A stretch of DNA of 64,000 nt from Undibacterium sp. KW1 (GTDB lineage: Bacteria > Pseudomonadota > Gammaproteobacteria > Burkholderiales > Burkholderiaceae_D): positions 3,968,001 to 4,032,000 of the forward strand of contig NZ_AP018439.1 in NCBI RefSeq assembly GCF_009937955.1. The letters are read 5' to 3'. How positions within the stretch are numbered: the stretch's first letter is position 1; every line of letters starts with the position of its first letter. Of the stretch, positions 37,782 to 46,750 are shown in pieces. The notes beneath the pieces were generated by a model. That model made no database searches, was not told the origin of the DNA, and saw nothing but the letters and a program-made list of their open reading frames with translations. The translations under genes were made by a program, and so were the position numbers.

Positions 37782-38079
37782 AAGTTGCATTTCACATTAG
37801 CTCATATTAGTTGCAACCACCTAAACATGCCCAAGCCAGTAAGTCACGCTCCCCTTCGCGTAGCATATCCCTCTATAAACTACTGATTCCTAATAGCTTG
37901 ATGGCAGCAGTAATGCATGCAACTAAGCATGGCAATTAATTTACCCGCAGCAACTAATCTTTCCCTGCCAAATCATTCACTCCAGCAACAGCCTTGCACA
38001 CAAGCCTATCTACGTTTATATTGCCGGGTTGCCCGCCCCCTATATAGCGCTTTTACAGTGCACAACAACAATTCAAACC
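37782..38079. other. Intergenic region, no gene seen
   Basis: About 300 bp between the DUF5071 gene and the membrane-TPR gene. Short open frames here have no recognisable product or ribosome binding site. It should hold the promoter of the gene at 38080. Confidence 0.5.
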
Positions 38080-39777
38080 ATGTCCGCAGAACCCCAGATC
38101 AAGATTTACCAAGACGATATCACGCCATTTTTGCAGCGCCTGCCTGCTTTTTTGCTGTTTCCTTTCAAGCCTGCACCGCTGATCATGATTGCGGGCTTGT
38201 CGGCCCTGAGTGTCGTGTCGGTGTTTGCCTTTGGCATGTTTCGCGGCTTGCTGATGCTGTTCTTTTTGCGCTATGCGTATGCAGTCATGGAAATGGCGTC
38301 GATGGGACAACTGAACCCAAAATGGGATGACATTACTGTCTGGGGTAATAAAGATAAACGCCCCTATAAGCAGAACCTGGTGTTCTTGCTGTATTTTATT
38401 TTGATGGTCATCGTTGGCACTTATGCCATGAAGCCGGATGCGAATGCGCCTGCGATCTCATCCAAATCCCAAACCAGTGCCGCAAGTGTGCAAATGCCTG
38501 CGGCGGCATCGCTGGCGGCAATAGCCGGCAATGAGGCCACCCCTGGCCGCAGGCCTGCGCCAACAGATGAGGATGACGACAGCGTCGACCCGGATGAACC
38601 CAAAGCCCTCAGTCAGTATGATATGGCTGCCCCCAGGGCCAGCAGCGATGGCAGTGATGAAGCAGCCCGGCGCATTGCCATGCGTGAGGCGGAGCTGACC
38701 TATGGTACGCAAAACGGCGCGCAAGACAATAGTGTGGAAGAAAGCAGCAATCAGCCGCGCAGCAGGATGGATAAATTCATGGCGCCGGATGTGCATTTTG
38801 CCAAATGGTTTTATGTGCTTGCGATCCTGTTTGCCCTGCCCATACCCGCTGCAGTGATGGTGCTGGCGATTGAAGATAATGCCTGGCGTGCTCTCAATCC
38901 TGCGACGGCGCTGTTCTTCATACGTGGCATGGGTGCATCCTATTTCGTCGTGTGGGCAATCTTTGGCGCAGTCTTGTTGAGCATAGAGGGCTTGCGTCAT
39001 CTGATACCGGCAACCTGGTCACCTTTCGTGAGCGTGCCGCTGATGACTTTTTTGAATTTTTACCTGATCCTGGCAACCTATTCGATGATGGGCTATGTGC
39101 TGTATCAATACCATCAGCAACTTGGTTTGCCTGTGGCAGTGGATTTTGATACGCACAGGGAGCAGTCCAAGGCGAAGGACAATCCGGCACCTGCATCTTC
39201 TGACCCGTTCATCCAGCGTATTGATGCACTCTTGATGAGAGGTGAACTCGATGCTGCCTTGCGCATACTGGAAGATGAAATGCGCTATGAGCGCGGCAAC
39301 CTGACCCTGAATGAAAAACTGTATCAGCTGCTATTGCGCAAAGGCGATGAAAAACGCATCTGCGAACAGGCGCGGCGCTATATGCTGGTGCTGGGTAAAG
39401 CTGGCTATCATGAAAAAGCCATGCATATGCTAGGTGAACTCAAAAACCGCGACCCGGCTTTTGAAGTGCAGCCGGACGATATCCTGCAAGTTGCCAGCAG
39501 TGCTTTTGCGACCAGTGATTTCAAGGGCGCGATGAATCTGATACAGGGTTTTGACAAGAAGAACCCCAAGCATGCAGATATCCCCGCCGTATACATGCTG
39601 GCTGCCCGCCTGTCTGGTGACCATTTCCGCAAATATGCGCAGGCAATTTCCATCGTGAATGTGATCTTGCAGCGTTACCCTGATGCTGACGTGGCAGCAG
39701 AAGCCAGTGCTTATCTGGAAAAAATGCAAAAGCTCATGGCAGCATTACCACCTGCTGCACCAGTGGCATCAAGCTGA
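38080..39777 (+). CDS. Polytopic membrane protein with C-terminal TPR-like repeats
   Basis: About 565 residues from ATG at 38080 (MSAEPQIKIYQDDI). The N-terminal part has two or three helices near residues 32-60 and 95-115. A linker rich in Ala, Ser and Asp follows (DEDDDSVDPDEP). A second set of about three helices lies near 245-350. The last 180 residues are helical repeats of TPR type (ALLMRGELDAALRILEDEM, RICEQARRYMLVLGKAGYHEKAMHML). The family is unknown; the TPR region suggests a protein-protein contact platform at the inner membrane. It is followed by a good terminator, so it is monocistronic. Confidence 0.85.
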   Translation: MSAEPQIKIYQDDITPFLQRLPAFLLFPFKPAPLIMIAGLSALSVVSVFAFGMFRGLLMLFFLRYAYAVMEMASMGQLNPKWDDITVWGNKDKRPYKQNLVFLLYFILMVIVGTYAMKPDANAPAISSKSQTSAASVQMPAAASLAAIAGNEATPGRRPAPTDEDDDSVDPDEPKALSQYDMAAPRASSDGSDEAARRIAMREAELTYGTQNGAQDNSVEESSNQPRSRMDKFMAPDVHFAKWFYVLAILFALPIPAAVMVLAIEDNAWRALNPATALFFIRGMGASYFVVWAIFGAVLLSIEGLRHLIPATWSPFVSVPLMTFLNFYLILATYSMMGYVLYQYHQQLGLPVAVDFDTHREQSKAKDNPAPASSDPFIQRIDALLMRGELDAALRILEDEMRYERGNLTLNEKLYQLLLRKGDEKRICEQARRYMLVLGKAGYHEKAMHMLGELKNRDPAFEVQPDDILQVASSAFATSDFKGAMNLIQGFDKKNPKHADIPAVYMLAARLSGDHFRKYAQAISIVNVILQRYPDADVAAEASAYLEKMQKLMAALPPAAPVASS

Positions 39778-39798
39778 CCATATTACAGGCCTCCCACT

Positions 39799-39839
39799 AA
39801 AAAACAGAAGCAGTTGCGCTTCAGCGCAGCTCTGTTTTT
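39799..39839 (+). terminator. Rho-independent terminator
   Basis: Arms aaaaaacaga and tctgttttt with an inner GC-rich pairing (tgcgc/gcgca) form a hairpin followed by T residues. It ends the transcript of the membrane-TPR gene, and the A-rich left arm could also work in the other direction. Confidence 0.8.
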
Positions 39840-39863
39840 GACTCTCTATTATGGTGACTACTA

Positions 39864-40343
39864 ATGGATAATCTGGGTTTCTTAGCTGCTGCAAAACTAA
39901 TGCCTGCATGTACAGATATTGAGTTAAAAAATCTATTTCCAGAAATTCACTCATTCATTGAGCAAGAAAAAAGTAAACATAGCTGGAGTGCAGTAAAGAA
40001 TAGTCCAGACTTCATAGCATTTGAAAAAGCACTTCAACAACGAATGCTTGTTGCCAATGATGACGCTATCATGGCTGGCTGCTTATCAATTCTCACCATT
40101 TCTGAAATGGTCTCTGACGTCCAATTTATTATACAAGCTCTGGCACTGTCTGCGCGAAAGCTAAGACAGGCAGATGCGGTGCTGTATGCGGCAGTTCGAT
40201 ATGCATTGTCAGCCGACCTTCTGGATGACAACAGTTATGTGGAAGCTTGCGGTGGTTTAAATATGAATGCTCTGGAATGTGATAAACACTTGCGGGTTGC
40301 TGAAAAGATTTTGCATCCTTTGGGGATTTCAACAACGATATAG
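39864..40343 (+). CDS. Hypothetical protein, small helical
   Basis: A 159-residue soluble protein with no signal peptide or membrane helix; predicted mostly helical (QFIIQALALSARKLRQADAVLYAAVRYAL). I do not recognise a family. Base composition is more AT-rich than most neighbours, and it lies between a terminator and a REP doublet, in a stretch of accessory genes. The size and lone position resemble orphan immunity-type genes, but nothing in the sequence proves this. ATG at 39864. Confidence 0.7.
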   Translation: MDNLGFLAAAKLMPACTDIELKNLFPEIHSFIEQEKSKHSWSAVKNSPDFIAFEKALQQRMLVANDDAIMAGCLSILTISEMVSDVQFIIQALALSARKLRQADAVLYAAVRYALSADLLDDNSYVEACGGLNMNALECDKHLRVAEKILHPLGISTTI

Positions 40344-40368
40344 TATAGGCAAGGTACGGTTAGCTCGT

Positions 40369-40527
40369 GTAGGTACGATTAGTGAAACGTAATCGTACGC
40401 ATGTACATCGTTGAAACAGCCATAGCCCTTTCAAGATTTGATGCCTGCGTGATTTGTGATGTGCTCCCTACCAAGTGTCTAGAGTGAGTCAACATGCGTA
40501 CGATTACGCAAAGCTAATCGTACCTAC
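40369..40527. repeat. REP doublet (REPIN-like) palindromic element
   Basis: Two units face each other. The left unit (40369-40400) has the dyad tacgatta/taatcgta around gtgaaacg; the right unit (40496-40527) is its inverse. The outer arms gtaggtacgattag (40369-40382) and ctaatcgtacctac (40514-40527) are exact complements, and the inner arms cgtaatcgtacgc (40388-40400) and gcgtacgattacg (40496-40508) are also exact. This inverted pairing of hairpin units is the structure of a REPIN mobilised by RAYT transposases. No RAYT gene is in the window. Confidence 0.8.
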
Positions 40528-40557
40528 AGGACTGACCAGCCTGCTTGGGATCCATCT

Positions 40558-40596
40558 AAAAAAACAGAAACCATTTTTTATCAAAGGTCTCTGTTT
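40558..40596 (-). terminator. Rho-independent terminator of the GntR gene
   Basis: On the minus strand a stem ggt(c/t)tctgttt pairs at 10 of 11 positions across 40562-40572 and 40586-40596 and runs into seven T. It lies 25 bp past the stop of the GntR-family gene. Confidence 0.8.
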
Positions 40597-40620
40597 GTTA
40601 TGCAGAAAAATTCAAGCCAT

Positions 40621-41325
40621 CTAAGCCAACAATGCCGAAATAAAATCCTTCTTGTCACTCTTCGCCACTTCCTTGAATTGCAGCGCCGATTCAACATGGT
40701 GCAGATGATGGGACATCAGTTCTACGGCTTTTTCTACGTCCCCGGCTTTTGCGGCCTTGATGAATTCTACGTGTTCGTCTGATGAGCAACTGGCGTCGCG
40801 GCTGGACTGGTAGAGCATGGTGATGAGGGAACTGCGGCCAGCGAGTTTCATGAGGATGTCAGTCAGTACCTGGTTGCCTGCGGTCTTGGCGAGCAGGATG
40901 TGAAAGTCGCTGAGCAGGGTTGAGCGTTCCTGCACGTTGTTGTCGCTGATGGCCTGGCGTTCCTGGAGCAGGTGCTGTTCTATGCGGGCGTAATCTTCTG
41001 CTGTCGCCTTGGCGATGAACTCGCGTACCAGTGCAGCTTCGAGTATGCGGCGGACAGCAAATATCTCGTGGGCTTCCTGCTCGCTGGGCTTGCTGACGAA
41101 GGCGCCTTTTTCTGGCACGAGGTCGATGAGCTTGTCCTTGGCCAGCATGACGAGGGCAGCGCGGATTTTGGTGCGGCTGACGGAATACATGCGCGCCAGC
41201 GCCTCTTCCCTGAGCTTGGTGCCGGGCGGCAGCCTTTGCTCGGCGATGGCCGTGGTGATGTCTAGGGCGATGGCTTCTGAGCTGTCTGCCTGGTCTGCCT
41301 GGGCTGGATTGGTGGTGGCGGTCAT
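40621..41325 (-). CDS. GntR-family regulator, FadR/FCD subfamily
   Basis: A 234-residue regulator. The winged helix-turn-helix (about 22-88) reads LDITTAIAEQRLPPGTKLREEALARMYSVSRTKIRAALVML. The FCD ligand domain (about 95-225) contains the metal-binding residues in RRILEAALV, FHILLAKTAGN and DEHVEFIKAAKAGDVEKAVELMSHHL. Such regulators respond to organic acids or nucleobase derivatives. The nearby C4-dicarboxylate transporter and the M20 amidohydrolases are plausible targets. It has its own terminator. Confidence 0.92.
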   Translation of the reverse strand: MTATTNPAQADQADSSEAIALDITTAIAEQRLPPGTKLREEALARMYSVSRTKIRAALVMLAKDKLIDLVPEKGAFVSKPSEQEAHEIFAVRRILEAALVREFIAKATAEDYARIEQHLLQERQAISDNNVQERSTLLSDFHILLAKTAGNQVLTDILMKLAGRSSLITMLYQSSRDASCSSDEHVEFIKAAKAGDVEKAVELMSHHLHHVESALQFKEVAKSDKKDFISALLA

Positions 41326-41386
41326 ATTCTTATTTACCTGTAGAGCTAGCGTGCTGCATGATGAGCTAAGGCGAAATTGTAACCTC

Positions 41387-41549
41387 TAGTGGACTGTAAC
41401 AGTGAAAGCGCAAGTGAAGGACATGCGCCCGGCGTACCAGGGCAAGGCGCAAAACACAGCGATAGCGGGGCTATCGCGAGTATTTGCAACACAGCCCTGG
41501 TCGGCGCGCGCATGGCAGGCACTTCGCTTTTCACTGCTACAGTCCACTA
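41387..41549. repeat. 163-bp long-hairpin element, MITE-like
   Basis: The ends tagtggactgta (41387-41398) and tacagtccacta (41538-41549) are exact complements, pairing continues imperfectly inward (cagtgaaa, catgcgc, ccagggc), and the centre is the palindrome gcgatagc-ggg-gctatcgc at 41459-41477. The whole can fold into one hairpin. It carries no ORF of its own and both ends begin and end with TA, as in non-autonomous elements moved by IS630/Tc1-type transposases, which target TA. It lies between the GntR gene and the terminator of dctA. Confidence 0.75.
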
Positions 41550-41556
41550 AAAGCAC

Positions 41557-41586
41557 AACGCCCAAAGATTTTGGCCTTTGGGCGTT
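41557..41586 (-). terminator. Rho-independent terminator of dctA
   Basis: Perfect 11-bp stem, aacgcccaaag at 41557-41567 and ctttgggcgtt at 41576-41586. Read on the minus strand it is followed by gtgctttt. It lies about 50 bp past the dctA stop. Confidence 0.75.
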
Positions 41587-41638
41587 ATGTTTGTTGCATT
41601 AAGCTTGACCTGGCGCAGTCAGTGCATGAAAAACTGCA

Positions 41639-42955
41639 TCATCCCACCACCAGCTCTGCCTTGCTATTCGCCAGATCATAACTGGCAATCGCTGCAGTAT
41701 CACCATTCAAGACTGCATGGGCACGGCTTCTGTCTATGTCTTTCTCCCACGCTGCCACGACCACGGTAGCAACGCAGTTACCGATCAGGTTGCCTAGGGC
41801 GCGGGCGATGCCGATGAACCAATCGACTGACAGCACCAGTACGAGGCCTACTACCGGTATGGCCGGTATGGCAGACAGGGTGGCGGCCAGGATGACGATG
41901 GCCGAGCCGGGTACGCCATGTGCGCCTTTGGAAGTGACCAGGGCAATCGCCAGTATCGCCAGCAAATCTGAGAACGCCAGCGGGGTATTGGTGGCCTGGG
42001 CGATGAATACGGCGGCCAGTGTCAGGTAGATGGAAAACGCGTCAAGGTTGATGGAATAGCCGGTGGGTATCACCAGGCCAACAGTGGTGTCCTTGATGCC
42101 CATGTATTCCAGCTTTTTCATCACTTGTGGCAAGACAGAGTCAGACGATGCTGTCGCCAGCACTACCAGCAATTCTTCACGCAGGTATTTGATGAATTTG
42201 AAGATATTGAAGCCAGCGACTTTCAATATCCCGCCCAGGATGACAAATACAAAAATGATGACGGCAGCGTAAAACAAGATCACCAGCAAACCCAGTTGCT
42301 TCAATGAACCCACCCCATATTTGCCCACAGTGAAGGCAATGGCACCAAACACGCCCAAAGGTGCGAGCTTGATGATGAAGGACATGCACTTGAAAAACAC
42401 TTCTGACAAACTACTGATCATGTTGGCGATGGGGCGGGCTTTTTCACCGACCAGTGACAGGGCGCAACCAAAGATCAGCGAAAACAGCAAGACCTGCAAC
42501 ACGTCACCCGAGGTAAAGGCGCTGACCACGGTGGTCGGGATGATCTTCATGACAAATTCGGCAAAGCCTGCACTTTTGACCTTGTTGGCATTATCGACAT
42601 AAGTGCCCAGGGTGCTGGCATCAAGCGAGGCGGGGACGATGTTCATGCCCTCACCGGGGTGGAAGATGAAAGCCAGTGCCAGGCCCAATACCAGTGCAAT
42701 GGTAGTCACCACTTCAAAGTAGATCAGCGCCTTGAGGCCGACGCGCCCTACTTTCTTGAGCTCGCCTGCACCATAAATGCCATGGACAACGACGCAAAAA
42801 ACGATCATGGGGATGATCATCTTGATCAGTTTGATAAAGCCATCGCCTATGGGTTTGAGGCTGACGCCAAAGCTGGGGTACAAGACCCCTATCAGTATCC
42901 CGGCTACCAGGGCGATAAGCACCTGGCCAAAAAGTGATTTGTAGATACGCTGCAC
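41639..42955 (-). CDS. dctA: C4-dicarboxylate/H+ symporter DctA
   Basis: A 438-residue DAACS-family carrier. Signatures are IYKSLFGQVLIALVAGILIGVLYP at the start, AFIFHPGEGMNIVPASLD, TASSDSVLPQVMKKLE (the HP1 serine-rich loop), VGLVIPTGYSINLDAFSIY (the NMDGT-type region) and a second hairpin with GAHGVPGSAIVIL. It imports succinate, fumarate and malate; other dicarboxylates or amino acids are possible. The start is GTG with an excellent AGGAGGT 5 bases upstream. It is divergent from the amidohydrolase gene and next to a GntR regulator. Confidence 0.92.
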   Translation of the reverse strand: MQRIYKSLFGQVLIALVAGILIGVLYPSFGVSLKPIGDGFIKLIKMIIPMIVFCVVVHGIYGAGELKKVGRVGLKALIYFEVVTTIALVLGLALAFIFHPGEGMNIVPASLDASTLGTYVDNANKVKSAGFAEFVMKIIPTTVVSAFTSGDVLQVLLFSLIFGCALSLVGEKARPIANMISSLSEVFFKCMSFIIKLAPLGVFGAIAFTVGKYGVGSLKQLGLLVILFYAAVIIFVFVILGGILKVAGFNIFKFIKYLREELLVVLATASSDSVLPQVMKKLEYMGIKDTTVGLVIPTGYSINLDAFSIYLTLAAVFIAQATNTPLAFSDLLAILAIALVTSKGAHGVPGSAIVILAATLSAIPAIPVVGLVLVLSVDWFIGIARALGNLIGNCVATVVVAAWEKDIDRSRAHAVLNGDTAAIASYDLANSKAELVVG

Positions 42956-43258
42956 GATTACCTCCTGATTGACTGGTTATTATTACTTACTGAAATTCAA
43001 CTCCAACTCATTGATAAATAGACGAAAATTCTTGCAGACCTCACCATCAAGCCAGCTTTTCAGGAAGCGATCTGAAATCAAATATACTGCATCCAATTTT
43101 TGTATGCAATAAATGAATTCAATAGTAGAATCCAAAAAAACAGGTAAATCGGCAGCTCTCACGACCAGGTAAATGCGGCATACATAACAAGACAAGCCGG
43201 GACAGCCACAGCTCACTATGAAGCCTGTACAAGATACCTAACAAAGGAGGAGACCAGC
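42956..43258. promoter_or_regulatory. Divergent promoter region of dctA and the M20 hydrolase, with possible GntR operator
   Basis: About 300 bp shared by two outward-facing genes. The sequence ttgtatgcaa at 43100-43109 is a near-palindrome resembling the TTGTATACAA-type operators of FCD-subfamily GntR proteins, and a GntR gene lies beside dctA. AAAGGAGG at 43243-43250 is the ribosome binding site of the right-hand gene. The operator assignment is inference. Confidence 0.35.
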
Positions 43259-44518
43259 ATGTCGAGCAAGATGCATTCCTACGCGAGTTGTGGCTCGCAA
43301 ATCATGAGCAGGGCTGACGTATTGGCGCAACATACCGAAACACCGGGCATGTTGACGCGCACTTACCTGACCGCCGAGCACCACAGTGCCGCCGCGCAAC
43401 TGGCTGAATGGATGTGCGCTGCCGGCATGAATGTGCGGCGCGATATGGCAGGCAATGTCATAGGCCGTTATGAAGGCCTGGAACCCGACGCCCCCGCCCT
43501 GCTGACCGGCTCGCATTTTGATACGGTGCGCAATGCGGGCAAATATGACGGCAACCTGGGCATCTTGCTGCCACTGGCCTGTGTAGAGCAATGGCATGCG
43601 GCGGGCAAGCGCTTCCCGTTCGCGATAGAGATCATCGGTTTTGCAGAAGAAGAAGGTGTGCGCTTCAAAGCCACGCTGCTGGGCAGCCGCGCCGCCGCAG
43701 GCACGTTTGATATGGCCGTGCTGGATAATCTGGATGATAGCGGCGCGAGCATGCGCGAAGTGATGACGGCTTCAGGCTTTCACCCAGCCGGGCTGGCCAA
43801 GGCTGCGTATGACCCGGCCAGCGTACTGGGCTTTGTCGAAGTTCATATAGAACAAGGCCCAGTCTTGCTTAATGAAAGTTTGGCGCTGGGTGTGGTCACT
43901 GCAATATCCGGTGCCACCCGCTATATGGTCGAGGTGGAAGGGCTGGCAGGGCATGCAGGCACATCCCCCATGGGCATGCGCCGTGATGCCGCCATGGCCG
44001 CAGCAGAAATCGGTCTGTATATAGAACAGCGCTGCCAGGGCATACCTGGCCTGGTTGGCACGGTTGGGCAATTCAATGTACCAAATGGTGCGGCCAATGT
44101 GGTGCCTGGCAAGGCGGTATTTTCCATAGACATACGTGCTGAGCAAGATGTGGTACGCGAACAGGCCGTGGCCGATGTGCTGGCGCAAATCGAGCGCATC
44201 GCAGCACGCCGCAAGGTGCATTTCAATTTGCGAAAAACCCATGAAGCTGCCAGCGTGCCTTGTGCGCCTTGGCTACAACAGCAACTGGCTGATTCCATTA
44301 CTGATTGCGATGTACCGCTGCGTCACCTGCCCTCAGGTGCCGGACATGATGCGATGGCAATGGCCGCCATCTGCGATGTTGCCATGCTGTTTGTACGCTG
44401 CGGCAATGGCGGCATCAGCCATCACCCGGATGAAATCATGACGACAGAAGATGCCGCACTCGCTGCGCAAGCCTTTGCCCATTTTGTTGAACACTTTCAA
44501 TCGAAGCGTGAAAAATAA
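43259..44518 (+). CDS. M20/M28-type Zn amidohydrolase, allantoate amidohydrolase or N-carbamoyl amino acid hydrolase
   Basis: A 419-residue AllC/HyuC-type enzyme. Metal ligands show as GSHFDTVRNAGKYDGNLG, EIIGFAEEEGVRF, EVHIEQGPVL and, near the C-terminus, GAGHDAMAMA and SHHPDE. These enzymes hydrolyse a ureido or carbamoyl amide, as in allantoate breakdown or N-carbamoyl-L-amino acids. Which one applies cannot be told without context; no allantoinase or ureidoglycolate gene is in the window. The ATG at 43259 follows AAAGGAGG by 8 bases. A second M20 peptidase gene follows 43 bp downstream. Confidence 0.9.
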   Translation: MSSKMHSYASCGSQIMSRADVLAQHTETPGMLTRTYLTAEHHSAAAQLAEWMCAAGMNVRRDMAGNVIGRYEGLEPDAPALLTGSHFDTVRNAGKYDGNLGILLPLACVEQWHAAGKRFPFAIEIIGFAEEEGVRFKATLLGSRAAAGTFDMAVLDNLDDSGASMREVMTASGFHPAGLAKAAYDPASVLGFVEVHIEQGPVLLNESLALGVVTAISGATRYMVEVEGLAGHAGTSPMGMRRDAAMAAAEIGLYIEQRCQGIPGLVGTVGQFNVPNGAANVVPGKAVFSIDIRAEQDVVREQAVADVLAQIERIAARRKVHFNLRKTHEAASVPCAPWLQQQLADSITDCDVPLRHLPSGAGHDAMAMAAICDVAMLFVRCGNGGISHHPDEIMTTEDAALAAQAFAHFVEHFQSKREK

Positions 44519-44561
44519 CACGCCCAATCACACTCAACACCCACCAAGAAAGCTCTCCACC

Positions 44562-45785
44562 ATGAACAACTACGAACAACTCGACGCCTGGGTAGATGCG
44601 CACTTTGACGAGCAAGTCAAATTCCTGCAAGAACTGATACGTGTGCCTACCGATACCCCACCCGGCAATAATGCTCCCCATGCAGAACGTACTGCAGATC
44701 TCTTGCAAGACATGGGCATCAGCGCAGAAAAACATGCTGTGCCAGATAGCGAAGTCAAAGACGCTGGCCTGCAAAGCATCACGAATCTCCTGGTACGTCG
44801 CCAGTACGGCCCCGGCAAGACCGTGCTGCTGAATGCCCATGGCGACGTCGTGCCACCTGGCGAAGGCTGGACCAAAAACCCTTATGGTGGTGAAATAGAA
44901 AACGGCAACATCTATGGCCGCGCCACGGCTGTCAGCAAATGCGATTTTTCGACTTATACCTTTGCCTTGCGCGCCCTCGAAGCGGTTGCCAAACCAAAGG
45001 CGGGTACGCTGGAGTTGTTATTTACTTATGATGAAGAATTCGGTGGCGAAGTCGGCCCGGGCTGGATGCTCAAGCACAATCTGATCAAGCCTGACCTGAT
45101 GATAGCTGCAGGTTTTTCTTACCAGGTCATCACAGCGCATAACGGCTGTTTGCAGATGGAAGTGACGGTGCATGGCAAGATGGCGCATGCCGCAATCCCT
45201 GACTCTGGCGTTGATGCCCTGCAGGCTGCAGTGAAAATCCTGAATGCCCTGTATGCGCAAAACATGCTGTACAAACAGGTTACCTCGAAAGTGGAAGGTA
45301 TTACTCATCCTTACCTGAATGTGGGCACGATAGAGGGTGGCACGAATACCAATGTCATTCCTGGCCGTGTCACGTTCAAACTCGACCGCCGCATGATACC
45401 GGAAGAAAGTCCGGCAGAAGTCGAAGCGACTTTGCGCAAAGTCATCAGCGATACCGCCGCTGAGTTGCCCGGCATCAGCGTTGATGTAAAACGCATCTTG
45501 CTGGCAAATTCCATGCGGCCATTGCCGGGCAATGCGCCTTTGGTAGAGGCAATACAAAAACATGGTGGGACTGTGTTTGGTGAAGCGATTCCCGCGCTGG
45601 GTACGCCGCTCTATACCGATGTGCGTCTGTTCTCGGAAGCGGGCATACCTGGTGTTATCTATGGTGCTGGGCCACGTACCGTGCTGGAGTCCCATGCGAA
45701 ACGGGCAGATGAGCGTTTGAACCTGGAAGATTTACGCAAGGCCACCAAGGTCATTGCGCGTAGTCTGGCGGATTTATTGGTGTGA
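44562..45785 (+). CDS. M20 family metallopeptidase, ArgE/DapE type
   Basis: About 407 residues from ATG at 44562 (MNNYEQLDAWVDAHF). Metal-site motifs are LLNAHGDVVPPGEGW, GRATAVSKCDFS, TYDEEFGGEVGPGW and TDVRLFSEAGIPGVIYG, with the dimerisation domain about 180-300 (HNGCLQMEVTVHGKMAHAAIPDSGVDA). The family removes acyl groups from amino acids or cleaves dipeptides. A Lys in SKCD follows the usual Asp/Gly region. It probably acts with the amidohydrolase encoded upstream in uptake and degradation of a nitrogenous substrate. Confidence 0.9.
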   Translation: MNNYEQLDAWVDAHFDEQVKFLQELIRVPTDTPPGNNAPHAERTADLLQDMGISAEKHAVPDSEVKDAGLQSITNLLVRRQYGPGKTVLLNAHGDVVPPGEGWTKNPYGGEIENGNIYGRATAVSKCDFSTYTFALRALEAVAKPKAGTLELLFTYDEEFGGEVGPGWMLKHNLIKPDLMIAAGFSYQVITAHNGCLQMEVTVHGKMAHAAIPDSGVDALQAAVKILNALYAQNMLYKQVTSKVEGITHPYLNVGTIEGGTNTNVIPGRVTFKLDRRMIPEESPAEVEATLRKVISDTAAELPGISVDVKRILLANSMRPLPGNAPLVEAIQKHGGTVFGEAIPALGTPLYTDVRLFSEAGIPGVIYGAGPRTVLESHAKRADERLNLEDLRKATKVIARSLADLLV

Positions 45786-45882
45786 TGCCGGGTTGCACTT
45801 GTTAAGCTAAATCAAACTCAACAGGCATGCGATCACACTGTATGTGTATCGCATGCATGCTGGCCGGGTACATGTGTTTGAC

Positions 45883-46098
45883 TCAGGCTAACTGATTTTT
45901 TCTGTCAGCAGCTACTGCCTGGCTACGGGCAATTTCCAACTCCATTGCTTTCATCTTTTCCTGATGTTCCATAGTACGCTGTTGCAGTTCAGTCTCGTGC
46001 TGGCTGGTCTTGATCCATGCATGGCAGACCGAGTAAGCGATGGCAACAGCAAATGCACCGAGGGGAACGATTTGGGAGTAAGAGAGTATGTCAGACAT
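45883..46098 (-). CDS. Small membrane-anchored coiled-coil protein
   Basis: About 71 residues from ATG at 46098 (MSDILSYSQIVPLGAFAVAI). One membrane helix near residues 8-27 is followed by a charged helix, SQHETELQQRTMEHQEKMK, of coiled-coil type. GGAAAA lies just upstream as a ribosome binding site. A longer reading to 46197 adds residues without conserved features. Function unknown; it is between unrelated genes. Confidence 0.65.
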   Translation of the reverse strand: MSDILSYSQIVPLGAFAVAIAYSVCHAWIKTSQHETELQQRTMEHQEKMKAMELEIARSQAVAADRKNQLA

Positions 46099-46354
46099 GG
46101 CACTTTTCCTTGCTTGGTTGATGGAGTCTCCAGTATAGGGAAGCAAAGTCAGGTGCATAAGTAGCGGCTGTAAGCAGTATTGCATGACATTTGTCATGCC
46201 CCCACCCTGGTCTGGTGAACAGCAAGGCCGGGAAGCAGAGTACTGGCAAAAACTGTTACTGCAACAAAGTAATACACGTGTTACAGAGTTTTCTTGCTAA
46301 GCTAAGCGCCCTGATCAAAGAATCAATAAGGCGCGAATAGCACCAACTGCTGCC

Positions 46355-46750
46355 ATGAAATATCTGCTCCCCCTGTTTTTCCTATTACCTGCGCTCGCTT
46401 TTGGCCAGGGTAAGGATAGCAAAGCCACCTGTGCTGATGCACGCCTGCTACAGGCAGAAACATTGAAAAAATCCGGCATCCTCCTGCCGGTGTTCAAGCA
46501 TTACTGCTATGGCGACCAGTCTGGCAACTACGCGCTTTATCTGACTGAAAAGCAGGATGTAAAGCAAGGTGAAGACAAACTTTCCAGCGCTGTAGAAGCG
46601 CACCTGCTGAAGATAGAAACTGATAAATCCCTGAGCAGCATTGCCAGCATACGCGACAAGGCCAATGCTGAAGAAGCGGGCATGGAATTCTGGAGCAAGC
46701 TGACCGAAATCAGCGACATCGATCTTCTGGTGTACCGTCGAAGACTATAA
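46355..46750 (+). CDS. Secreted hypothetical protein
   Basis: A 131-residue protein with a clear signal peptide (MKYLLPLFFLLPALAFGQG). The mature protein has two Cys (in ATCADARLL and FKHYCYGDQ) that could pair. The family is not recognised. It lies alone between convergent neighbours, with no promoter that I can pick with confidence. Confidence 0.75.
   Translation: MKYLLPLFFLLPALAFGQGKDSKATCADARLLQAETLKKSGILLPVFKHYCYGDQSGNYALYLTEKQDVKQGEDKLSSAVEAHLLKIETDKSLSSIASIRDKANAEEAGMEFWSKLTEISDIDLLVYRRRL

Noticed and set aside
44451..44561. N-terminal extension of the M20 peptidase
   Set aside because: It overlaps the end of the previous gene and is unlike the family; the ATG at 44562 begins the conserved domain.
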